NCBI GenBank assembly: GCA_041568735.1
Contig: JBFFZG010000151.1
Coordinates: forward strand, 1 to 11,653
DNA length: 11,653 nt
Source: WTJY01 sp041568735
GTDB lineage: Bacteria > Chloroflexota > Anaerolineae > Promineifilales > Promineifilaceae
Direction: 5' to 3'
The notes under the pieces were generated by a model. It searched no databases and was not told where the DNA came from. It worked only from the letters and a program-made list of their open reading frames with translations. Each line of letters opens with the position of its first letter. Position 1 is the first letter of the stretch. Of the stretch, positions 6,298 through 11,653 are shown one piece after another. A program made the translations under genes and the position numbers.

Positions 6298-8844
6298 ATG
6301 CCGATGACTCACCTCGCTGAACTCCTCGCCGGCCTGCGCCGCAATGCCGATTTCATGAGCCAGGTGGTCGCCTGGGAGCGCATCCCAGCCCGGCCGGCCC
6401 GCCACGCCCCCCTGCCGGCGGGGATTGGCTTGCCCATGCGCCGCCTGCTCGAGCAGCAGGGGCTGGCGCCGCTCTTCACCCACCAGGCCGCGGCCGTGGC
6501 GGCCGTTCTCGAGGGGGAAAACGTGGTCGTCGCCACCCGCACCGCTTCGGGCAAATCCCTCTGCTACACCATCCCCGTACTCGACAGCCTCAGCCGGGCG
6601 CCGCAGGGGCGGGCGCTCTACCTCTTCCCGACCAAGGCGCTGGCCCAGGACCAGCTGGCCGCCACGTCGGCGCTGATCGCGGCCGGCGAGCTGCCGGTGA
6701 CCGTGGCCAGCTACGACGGGGACACCCCCCGCGGCCACCGCGCCCGGATCCGGAAAGAGAGCCAGATCCTCATCAGCAACCCGGATATGCTGCACGCCGG
6801 TATTCTGCCCTATCACACCCAGTGGCGGCCGTTTTTCCAGAATCTGCGCTGGGTGGTCGTCGACGAGATTCACGCCTACCGCGGCGTCTTCGGCAGCCAC
6901 GTGGCCAACGTGCTGCGCCGCCTGCGCCGCCTGTGCGCCTTCTACGGCAGCGATCCCCAGTTCATCTGCGCCTCGGCCACCATCGCCAACCCGCGGGAGC
7001 ACGCCGAGAAGCTGGTCGAACGGCCGGTGCGGCTCATCGACGAGCGGCAGAACGGGGCGCCGCAGGGGGAAAAACAGTTCATCCTTTTCAATCCACCGCT
7101 GATCGACCAGGAGCTGGGTTTGCGGCGCAGCGCGATCCTGGTGGCCAAAGAAGCCGCCTCGGCTTTTATCCAGCACGGGGTGCAGACGGCCGTCTTTGCC
7201 CGCACCCGGCAGTCGGTCGAGCTGCTGCTCGGCTACCTGCAGGATGATCTCGCCTACGCCGAGCTCGATCCGGCGGCCGTGGCCGGCTACCGGGGGGGCT
7301 ACCTGCCCAACGAACGGCGCGAAATCGAGCAGAATCTGCGTTCGGGTGCGCTGCGCGGGGTGGTGGCGACCAACGCCCTGGAGCTGGGGATTGACGTCGG
7401 CGAGCTCGACGCCGTCATTCTGACCGGCTATCCCGGCTCGATCGCCTCCGTCTGGCAGCAGGCGGGGCGGGCCGGCCGGCGGGCCGGCCAGGCGGCCGCC
7501 CTGATGGTGGCCAGCAACAGCCCGCTCGACCAGTACATCGCCCATCATCCCCGCTACCTCTTCGGCAACAGCCCGGAAAACGCCCTTATCAACCCGGACA
7601 ACCTGCGCCTGCTCGTCAAGCACCTGGGCTGCGCCGCCTTCGAACTGCCGTTCCGGCCGGATGAAAACTTCGGCACCTTCGAAGCGGTCGGCGACCTGCT
7701 GGAGGCGATGCGGGAAATGGGGCTGCTGCACGAGACCGGCCAGACGTATCATTGGCTTGGCGACGGCGAGGTGCCGGCTCACCGGGTCTCCTTGCGCACT
7801 TCGGGCAGCGATACGGTCGTGATTCAGACGGCCGGCCCGGGCCCCCGGGTAATCGGAGAGATCGACCTGGAGAGCGCCCCGCACATGGTCTACGAAGGGG
7901 CGATTTACCTCCACCAGGCCGACAGCTTCCAGGTCGAATCGTTTGACTGGGACGGCCGGCTGGCGCTGGTCCGCCCCCTGCCCGTCGACTACTACACGAG
8001 GGCGACGGTCTCGAGCGAAATCCGCTCATTCGACGCCGAAGAAGAAGATCTGTCGGATGAACGGCTCCTGCGGGCCCACGGGGAAGTGGTCGTGGTCACC
8101 CGGGCGATCGGCTACCGCAAAATCAAGCGGTATTCCCACGAAACGCTCGGTTTCGGGGAGATCGATCTGCCGGAGCTGGTGCTCGACACCAACGGCTACT
8201 GGCTGATCTTCGGCGAAGCGCTGACCGAAGCGCTTTACGACGCCGGCGTGCTGCTCCGTCCCAACGACTACGGCCCCAACTGGCAGCGGCAGCGGCGGCT
8301 GGCGCTCGAACGGGATGGGTTTGCCTGCCGCACCTGCGGGGCAAACGCCGCCGACATCATGCTGCACGTGCACCACATTCGCCCGTTCCGGGAATACGGC
8401 TATGTGCCGGGCGAAAACGAAAACTACCGGCAGGCCAACGTCGTCGACAACCTGGTCTCCCTCTGCCCGAGCTGCCACCGTCTGGCCGAACAGGGGCAGC
8501 AGGCCCGCTCCGCCCTGGGCGGGCTGGCCTACGCCCTGCGCAACCTGGCCCCCCTCTTTTTGATGTGCGATCCGAGCGACATCGAGGTCACGGCTGAGGC
8601 CCGGCACCCGCTCTCCGGCCTGCCGACCGTCGTCATCTACGAGCGGGTGCCGGCCGGGGTTGGCTTCAGCCAGCGTCTTTTCGAACTGCACGACGAGCTG
8701 CTGGCGGCCGCGGCCGAGCTCATTCGGGACTGCACCTGCCGCGACGGCTGTCCGGCCTGCGTCGGCCCGCCGGGCGAGATCGGACCGGATACGAAGGCGA
8801 TGACCGGGCGGATGCTGGGTTTGCTGCGGGGTTGGGGGAGTTAG
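6298..8844 (+). CDS. MrfA-like SF2 helicase with C-terminal zinc domain and inserted HNH nuclease domain
   Basis: 848 residues. The helicase core is complete: Q-like region THQAAAVAAV (61-70), Walker A ATRTASGKSLCY (79-90), PTKALAQDQL (111-120), DEIH box (189-192), motif III SATIANP (226-232), ATNALELGIDVGELD (357-371) and motif VI QQAGRAGRR (387-395). The C-terminus is the MrfA-like zinc-binding (DUF1998/MZB) domain, with MCDPSDIE (756-763), YERVPAGVGF and four cysteines in CTCRDGCPAC (812, 814, 818, 821). B. subtilis MrfA (formerly YprA) is a DNA-repair helicase for mitomycin lesions, and this domain layout suggests a DNA-repair or DNA-processing role. Residues 660-735 are an HNH nuclease module placed inside the zinc domain, explaining the roughly 100 extra residues over MrfA (749). 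Two ATGs lie close together (6298, 6304); the first was chosen. The gene ends in a heptamer array. Confidence 0.92.
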   Translation: MPMTHLAELLAGLRRNADFMSQVVAWERIPARPARHAPLPAGIGLPMRRLLEQQGLAPLFTHQAAAVAAVLEGENVVVATRTASGKSLCYTIPVLDSLSRAPQGRALYLFPTKALAQDQLAATSALIAAGELPVTVASYDGDTPRGHRARIRKESQILISNPDMLHAGILPYHTQWRPFFQNLRWVVVDEIHAYRGVFGSHVANVLRRLRRLCAFYGSDPQFICASATIANPREHAEKLVERPVRLIDERQNGAPQGEKQFILFNPPLIDQELGLRRSAILVAKEAASAFIQHGVQTAVFARTRQSVELLLGYLQDDLAYAELDPAAVAGYRGGYLPNERREIEQNLRSGALRGVVATNALELGIDVGELDAVILTGYPGSIASVWQQAGRAGRRAGQAAALMVASNSPLDQYIAHHPRYLFGNSPENALINPDNLRLLVKHLGCAAFELPFRPDENFGTFEAVGDLLEAMREMGLLHETGQTYHWLGDGEVPAHRVSLRTSGSDTVVIQTAGPGPRVIGEIDLESAPHMVYEGAIYLHQADSFQVESFDWDGRLALVRPLPVDYYTRATVSSEIRSFDAEEEDLSDERLLRAHGEVVVVTRAIGYRKIKRYSHETLGFGEIDLPELVLDTNGYWLIFGEALTEALYDAGVLLRPNDYGPNWQRQRRLALERDGFACRTCGANAADIMLHVHHIRPFREYGYVPGENENYRQANVVDNLVSLCPSCHRLAEQGQQARSALGGLAYALRNLAPLFLMCDPSDIEVTAEARHPLSGLPTVVIYERVPAGVGFSQRLFELHDELLAAAAELIRDCTCRDGCPACVGPPGEIGPDTKAMTGRMLGLLRGWGS
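8275..8502 (+). other. HNH nuclease domain embedded in the helicase
   Basis: Residues 660-735 of the helicase. After RRLALERDGFACRTCG come HVHHI, VVDNLVSLCPSCH and RLAEQ. The H-N-H residues (His693, Asn718, His727) and both zinc CxxC pairs (Cys677/680, Cys723/726) are present, so the fold looks intact and possibly catalytic. Flanking helicase-family sequence resumes directly after it (LAYALRNLAPLFLMCDPSD). Confidence 0.85.
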
Positions 8845-8864
8845 GAGCTGGGAGTTGGGAGTTG
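8837..8864. repeat. heptanucleotide tandem array GGAGTTG x4 over the helicase stop codon
   Basis: Units GGAGTTA, GGAGCTG, GGAGTTG and GGAGTTG lie end to end. The TAG stop at 8842-8844 is formed at the junction of the first two units. A looser unit precedes it. It has the same period and the same position at a gene end as the array at 3603. Confidence 0.8.
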
Positions 8865-8911
8865 GGGTGTCATGCGTTTTATTGATGCGAGGTTGGTAAA
8901 CTTTGTCCACT

Positions 8912-9802
8912 ATGGCAGGTTTCATTCCTTTTGATGTCTATGGGGAAGGGGAGGACGCCGTCCTTTTTTCTCCAGCCAACGGCTATCCCCCGGGGGCTTA
9001 CCGCCAGTTTATCGACCATCTGACCCCGCGCTTCCGGGTGCTGGGGGTGCGCCACCGGGCGCTGTGGCCGGGGAGCCGGCCGGAAGACCTGGCCGGCTGG
9101 CAGGATGTGGCCGACGATACGCTGGCTCTTCTGCGCCAGCGCAACATCCGAAAGATCTCGGCTATTGGCCATTCGCTGGGGGCGGTGGCCAACATGCTGG
9201 CCGCCATCAAAGAACCGGAGCGCTTCGAGAAGCTGGTGCTCATCGAACCGGTCTTTCTGCCGCCGGCGCTGGGCGCGCTGAACCGGCTGGCGCCCGACCG
9301 GCTGAAGCGAAAAAGCCCGCTGGTGGCCGTCGCCCTGAACCGCCGCTATGAATGGGACAGCCCGGAGGAGGCCTTCGCCCATTTTCGCCAGAAATCGGTT
9401 TTCGCCCGCTGGCCGGATGAATCGCTGTGGGATTTTATCCATTGCGGTCTGGAGGAAATTCCGGGGCGGGCGCCGGCTGTCACCCTCGCCTATCCGCGCG
9501 AATGGGAGGCCCGGATCTATGCAACGGTCCCCTACATCTGGTCAGACCTGCCCCGGGTCGACCGGCCGCTGCTGGGCATTCGCGGCGAACATTCGGACAC
9601 CATTGTCGATTCGGCCTGGAAAAAGTGGGGGAAGATGCGGCCGCAGGACCGGCTCGTCATGCTCGAAGAGGCCGGCCACATGATTCCCATGGAGAAGCCG
9701 GCCGAGCTGGCCCGCCTCGTGCTCGATTACCTCGAGGCGTCGGCGGCCGGGAAGGAAACCGACCACGATCCGGCAGCGGAGGCAAAATCGCTGGACGTAT
9801 AA
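8912..9802 (+). CDS. alpha/beta-fold hydrolase
   Basis: 296 residues from the ATG at 8912 (a TTG nine bases upstream is the alternative). The nucleophile elbow GHSLG puts the catalytic Ser at 88. An oxyanion-type segment SPANGYPPG (20-28) stands where HG is usual. The lid region is about 115-210. The acid is in GIRGEHSDT (222-230; Glu226 or Asp229), and the histidine is His256 in EEAGHMIP, giving a complete Ser-acid-His triad. The substrate cannot be predicted; relatives include esterases, lipases and peroxidases. No signal peptide, so cytoplasmic. The gene follows the helicase stop by 67 bp with no Shine-Dalgarno; TAAACT at 8897-8902 could be a -10 giving a nearly leaderless transcript. It reads toward the origin-like region and ends 216 bp before it; no T-run terminator is seen. 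Confidence 0.92.
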   Translation: MAGFIPFDVYGEGEDAVLFSPANGYPPGAYRQFIDHLTPRFRVLGVRHRALWPGSRPEDLAGWQDVADDTLALLRQRNIRKISAIGHSLGAVANMLAAIKEPERFEKLVLIEPVFLPPALGALNRLAPDRLKRKSPLVAVALNRRYEWDSPEEAFAHFRQKSVFARWPDESLWDFIHCGLEEIPGRAPAVTLAYPREWEARIYATVPYIWSDLPRVDRPLLGIRGEHSDTIVDSAWKKWGKMRPQDRLVMLEEAGHMIPMEKPAELARLVLDYLEASAAGKETDHDPAAEAKSLDV

Positions 9803-10018
9803 CGAGTGGACCAGGGGGGAAGCTGACCGCACCTGGCCGAGGTGGTCGACGGCCGGCCAGGGACAGCGTCCACCACGGCGTTAACCGCGCCACCGAACAC
9901 CGCAGACAGATGACGCCGGGGCTTTTCCAGCTGGACGCGGCGACCCGGCCGAACAACTCCCTCCGTTTCTGCCTCGAACCAATCTGACCCGTTGATACGG
10001 CGGTGGTGTGCGTTCAGG
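9803..10018. other. GC-rich intergenic stretch with hairpins and no supported gene
   Basis: No gene is supported here. An 8-bp stem, CCTGGCCG (9832-9839) with CGGCCAGG-type pairing (9854-9861), is the clearest structure and has no T-run. A minus-strand open frame of 103 codons (10038-9727) covers it but overlaps the hydrolase 3' end and matches no family I know; a decayed gene remnant is possible. The stretch forms the left flank of the AT-rich origin-like segment. Confidence 0.4.
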
Positions 10019-10020
10019 GG

Positions 10021-10079
10021 AAAAAGAATAATCCCCAAAATATTTCATTCTATATCTTATTTTTAGTAGTCTGTAGTAG
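10021..10079 (+). other. DNA unwinding element candidate with DnaA-trio-like TAG repeats
   Basis: Only 10 of the 50 bases at 10021-10070 are G or C. At its right end TAGTAG occurs at 10064-10069 and again at 10074-10079. Read away from the DnaA box (3' to 5') these are GAT GAT, the trinucleotide form of the DnaA-trio. A short G-rich spacer (10080-10091) separates them from the DnaA box at 10092, as in trio-type origins. Confidence 0.55.
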
Positions 10080-10091
10080 GGGCTGTTGATA

Positions 10092-10100
10092 TGTGGACAA
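10092..10100 (-). other. DnaA box, one mismatch
   Basis: TTGTCCACA on the minus strand, one change from TTATCCACA. It lies 12 bases from the TAG repeats, the position expected of the box that loads DnaA onto the unwinding strand. Confidence 0.6.
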
Positions 10101-10185
10101 CGGCGAAAGACCCGCACATAGGGTGCCGCAGCCTGCTTTTGATCCCCCATGTGCGGGGGATGGGATCTCCAGTCCGGCCGCCGGG

Positions 10186-10194
10186 TGTGGATAA
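10186..10194 (-). other. DnaA box, perfect
   Basis: Minus-strand TTATCCACA, the exact consensus nonamer, between the two halves of the region. Confidence 0.8.
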
Positions 10195-10231
10195 CCGACG
10201 GGATAACTTTTAGGACTATTTTCCCAATTAA

Positions 10232-10338
10232 GGTGACATAATGATTTTTGTGTGCCCTTCACCCCCATATATGTGCCCTTCCCAGAAAAAAATCGTACAT
10301 CTACGGTAATAAATCGTTTGACGGCTCGTTATGTCACC
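10232..10338. repeat. 10-bp inverted repeat flanking the origin centre
   Basis: GGTGACATAA (10232-10241) and TTATGTCACC (10329-10338) are perfect inverted copies 87 bp apart. They enclose the TGTGCCCTTC direct repeats and an AT-rich stretch, and lie just left of the phased DnaA boxes. They may bind an origin regulator. Confidence 0.6.
10251..10281 (+). repeat. iteron-like direct repeats TGTGCCCTTC x2
   Basis: Identical 10-mers at 10251-10260 and 10272-10281, 21 bp start to start (two helical turns), followed by an A-tract. The spacing would place a bound protein on one DNA face. Confidence 0.6.
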
Positions 10339-10346
10339 AGGGGACT

Positions 10347-10364
10347 TGTGGAAAGTTATCCACC
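10347..10364. other. back-to-back pair of near-consensus DnaA boxes
   Basis: TGTGGAAAG (10347-10355; CTTTCCACA on the minus strand) abuts TTATCCACC (10356-10364). Each has one mismatch to TTWTNCACA, and together they form an imperfect 18-bp palindrome. Confidence 0.6.
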
Positions 10365-10375
10365 AAAACAGGGTG

Positions 10376-10384
10376 TTTTCCACA
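10376..10384 (+). other. DnaA box, consensus
   Basis: TTTTCCACA fits TTWTNCACA exactly, 20 bp after the box at 10356 and 21 bp before the one at 10397, in the same orientation. Confidence 0.75.
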
Positions 10385-10396
10385 GTTTTCACCCGG

Positions 10397-10405
10397 TTAT
10401 CCACA
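10397..10405 (+). other. DnaA box, perfect
   Basis: Exact TTATCCACA, the right-hand end of the phased cluster. Confidence 0.8.
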
Positions 10406-10513
10406 GTTTTATGTCTATTTATGGCCCTGCCATGCAGCGCCTCCCTCTTTCGTCAAGGGAAAAATGCGTGAAAGTCGCGTGATAAATTCCCATATGTGGG
10501 GGTTGGCCGGTCG

Positions 10514-10541
10514 GTGACCAAATCGGCAAACCTGTTAAAAT
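10514..10541 (+). promoter_or_regulatory. extended -10 promoter of the CPBP-like gene
   Basis: GTGACC (10514-10519) and TAAAAT (10536-10541) are 16 bp apart, and TG at 10533-10534 gives an extended -10. An AAGGAGA (10543-10549) follows but has no usable start codon nearby. The leader to 10616 contains the 7-bp hairpin at 10561-10580. Confidence 0.5.
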
Positions 10542-10560
10542 CAAGGAGAATTTTCGGCCG

Positions 10561-10580
10561 CCGGCTTCCGCAAAAGCCGG
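10561..10580 (+). repeat. leader hairpin before the CPBP-like gene
   Basis: CCGGCTT (10561-10567) pairs with AAGCCGG (10574-10580) around a 6-base loop. No T-run follows, so it is a 5' untranslated-region stem rather than a terminator. Confidence 0.4.
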
Positions 10581-10615
10581 GGAATCGTCCGCCGGAATTG
10601 ACCACGGGAAACGCT

Positions 10616-11410
10616 ATGAACCGCTCCGGGAAAGAGACCCGACCAACTTTTCAGCCCACCCGGCCGCTGCCGCCGGCGGCAGCCCGCACCGCCATCGCCC
10701 TTTTTATCCCCCCGGTCATTGGCGCCATCCTGGCGACGGTGGCCCAGAATCTGCTCGGCGCCCAGAGCAGCACCCTGGCTCTCCCCTCCGTTTTTCTCGG
10801 CGGCATCGGCCTGGCCAGCATCTACCTGGGGATGAACTGGTATGGGGCGGCCGGCTTGGGGCTGCGCGGCGCCCGCCCCTTTTTCGCCGGCGCCGGTTTC
10901 GCCTTCCTGGGCTGGATCGCCGTGCTGACCGCCCGCTTTTTCCTGGGGGCGATCGACGAGTCCCGGTTCCTGCAGCAGCCGCTGCTCCCTTCTTTTATCT
11001 ACCTGCTCTTTTTTGAGGCGTTCGCCCTGCAGCTCTGGACCTTCGGCCTGCTCTTCCGCGGCGCGGCCGATTGGCGCGGGCCGCTCACCGCCGCCATCGT
11101 GGGCGGGCTGACCTTTGCCGCCGCCGGTTTTCTCGTCTTCCAGGAATCGTTCCAGTCGACCTGGCAGGCCGCCGTCTATTTTTTCTTCTGGGGGCTTTTC
11201 TACGGCATCGTTCGGCTGCGCACGGGCAGCCTGATCGGCGTGGTGCTCATCCAGGCCACGCAGAGTCTGACCGCCTGGTTCCTGCTGCCGCCGATCCGGC
11301 CGGTGACGGCCGCCTCGCTGAATCCGCTTTTCTATATTTATCTGTCCGCCTGGTACCTGCTGCTGCTCTGGCGTTTGTGGCCCAAAGAAGAGAGCGATTA
11401 TCGTGTCTGA
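10616..11410 (+). CDS. polytopic membrane protein, degenerate CPBP (CAAX protease-like) family
   Basis: 264 residues from the ATG at 10616, with about seven or eight hydrophobic segments after a basic, Pro-rich N-terminus. The upstream in-frame GTG at 10496 was rejected because the extra 40 residues look non-coding and span the promoter. TFGLLFRGAADWRGPLTAAI aligns with the CPBP motif EExxxRG, but the two glutamates are replaced by Phe-Gly. The next motif (LTFAAAGFLVF) lacks the usual His, and the final helix (GVVLIQATQSLTAW) has Gln where His is expected. If the relationship is right, it is a non-catalytic homologue; CPBP members otherwise act as intramembrane proteases or in bacteriocin immunity. 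Weak Shine-Dalgarno GGGAA. The stop overlaps the next start by 8 bp, so the two are co-transcribed. The membrane-protein call is firm, the family moderate. Confidence 0.7.
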   Translation: MNRSGKETRPTFQPTRPLPPAAARTAIALFIPPVIGAILATVAQNLLGAQSSTLALPSVFLGGIGLASIYLGMNWYGAAGLGLRGARPFFAGAGFAFLGWIAVLTARFFLGAIDESRFLQQPLLPSFIYLLFFEAFALQLWTFGLLFRGAADWRGPLTAAIVGGLTFAAAGFLVFQESFQSTWQAAVYFFFWGLFYGIVRLRTGSLIGVVLIQATQSLTAWFLLPPIRPVTAASLNPLFYIYLSAWYLLLLWRLWPKEESDYRV

Positions 11411-11653
11411 CCTGCGGGTGGGGCTGTCGCCGGCGCTGCGCAGCTGGACGGCATCCCTGGCCCTGACCGGCTGGCCGGCGCGCGAGCAGGCGGAAAAACC
11501 CCATGCCGTGCACGGCCAGGCCCGGCTGCTGCGGAAATTTTTCGCCGGCCGCGGGGCGGCCGCGCACCCGCTGATCGGCCGCATCGACGGCCGGCTCACC
11601 GCCGGGGAGCCGCTGGTGCGCATCGGCCAGCAGATCCTGGCCGATGCGCGCGC
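11403..11653 (+). CDS. unrecognised protein, 5' part only
   Basis: 83 residues are visible from the GTG at 11403 before the window ends. The start overlaps the upstream stop by 8 bp (GTGTCTGA), with a purine-rich AAGAAGAGAG shortly before it, which supports coupled translation with the CPBP-like gene. The sequence begins MSDLRVGLSPALRSWTASLA and continues with a basic, Gly/Ala-rich stretch (ARLLRKFFAGRGAAAHPLIG). No signal peptide, no clear membrane segment, no domain I recognise. Codon third positions are strongly G/C in this frame, as in the neighbouring genes. Confidence 0.6.
   Translation, partial: MSDLRVGLSPALRSWTASLALTGWPAREQAEKPHAVHGQARLLRKFFAGRGAAAHPLIGRIDGRLTAGEPLVRIGQQILADAR

Larger units (their letters stand above)
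10019..10410. other. predicted replication origin (oriC-like region)
   Basis: A gene-free region with the elements of a bacterial origin: a strongly AT-rich unwinding-type segment at 10021-10070 (20% GC in a window of roughly two-thirds GC), TAG trinucleotides next to a DnaA box, and six DnaA-box-like nonamers at 10092, 10186, 10347, 10356, 10376 and 10397. Three are exact TTWTNCACA matches. The boxes at 10356, 10376 and 10397 are spaced 20-21 bp, about two helical turns. A direct-repeat pair and an inverted repeat lie between. It sits between an alpha/beta hydrolase and a membrane protein; dnaA, dnaN and rpmH are not in the window. A chromosomal origin separate from dnaA, or the origin of a secondary replicon, are both possible. 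Confidence 0.8.

Noticed and set aside
6124..7914. 596-codon open frame on the minus strand
   Set aside because: It lies opposite the helicase core, whose motifs are unmistakable. Long antisense frames are expected in DNA this rich in GC.
6298..8844. DISARM-type defence system based on the DUF1998 helicase
   Set aside because: No methyltransferase, phospholipase D or second DUF1998 gene is adjacent; the protein fits the MrfA-like group better.
10141..10167. GATCCCCC...GGGGGATGGGATC hairpin as a terminator
   Set aside because: The stem is good (ATCCCCC/GGGGGAT at 10142-10161) but no T-run follows on either strand and no gene ends nearby; kept as origin-region structure only.
10199..10208. 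Possible further DnaA box at GGGATAAC
   Set aside because: The minus-strand reading TTATCCCGT has three mismatches to the consensus, too many to count.
10111..10502. CRISPR array
   Set aside because: The repeats are short, diverged and unevenly spaced, with no regular repeat-spacer unit and no cas genes.
10248..10517. Small plus-strand open frames of 76 and 89 codons
   Set aside because: They cross the DnaA-box cluster, use atypical codons for this genome and match no family.
10541..11623. 360-codon open frame on the minus strand
   Set aside because: Antisense to the membrane protein gene; Gln/Gly/Arg-rich shadow without hydrophobic or domain pattern.

Overview
The window is GC-rich, strongly GC3-biased bacterial DNA with short gene spacing. 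The gene content points to a Chloroflexota bacterium: a LysM/M23 lipoprotein of the type common in that phylum, a TIGR03936-type protein, an MrfA-like helicase carrying an HNH domain, and an ECF42 sigma factor with a DGPF protein. I infer this from family resemblance and cannot prove it without a search. Class level is not resolved.

Left part (1-3600). A divergently transcribed LysM + M23-like cell-wall lipoprotein runs off the left edge. To its right lies a TIGR03936/DUF2344 gene that overlaps a secreted NAGPA-type phosphodiester glycosidase lipoprotein, which appears to start at a CTG codon. Then comes mscL with its own promoter, an 18-bp perfect palindrome over the -10 region, and a strong terminator.

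Middle part (3600-6300), all on the minus strand. A small membrane-anchored coiled-coil protein ends at a clear terminator. It is followed by a DGPF (YciI-like) protein and an ECF42 sigma factor with a long C-terminal TPR-like extension, a family-typical regulatory pair. A promoter resembling ECF42 targets lies upstream, suggesting autoregulation.

Right part (6300-11653). A large MrfA-like SF2 helicase has an intact HNH nuclease domain inserted into its C-terminal zinc-binding domain. An alpha/beta hydrolase follows. Then comes an ~810-bp gene-poor stretch whose core (about 10019-10410) has the layout of a bacterial replication origin: a 20% GC unwinding-type segment, TAG trinucleotide repeats next to a DnaA box, at least three consensus and three near-consensus DnaA boxes (some spaced 20-21 bp), a direct-repeat pair and a long-range inverted repeat. 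dnaA and dnaN are not in the window. The origin is followed by a polytopic membrane protein resembling a CPBP protease that has lost its catalytic residues, overlapping an unrecognised gene cut by the window edge.

Two short heptanucleotide arrays (GTTCCCY x4, GGAGTTG x4) sit across or beside the stop codons of the sigma factor and the helicase. The most interesting items are the origin-like region and the helicase-HNH fusion.
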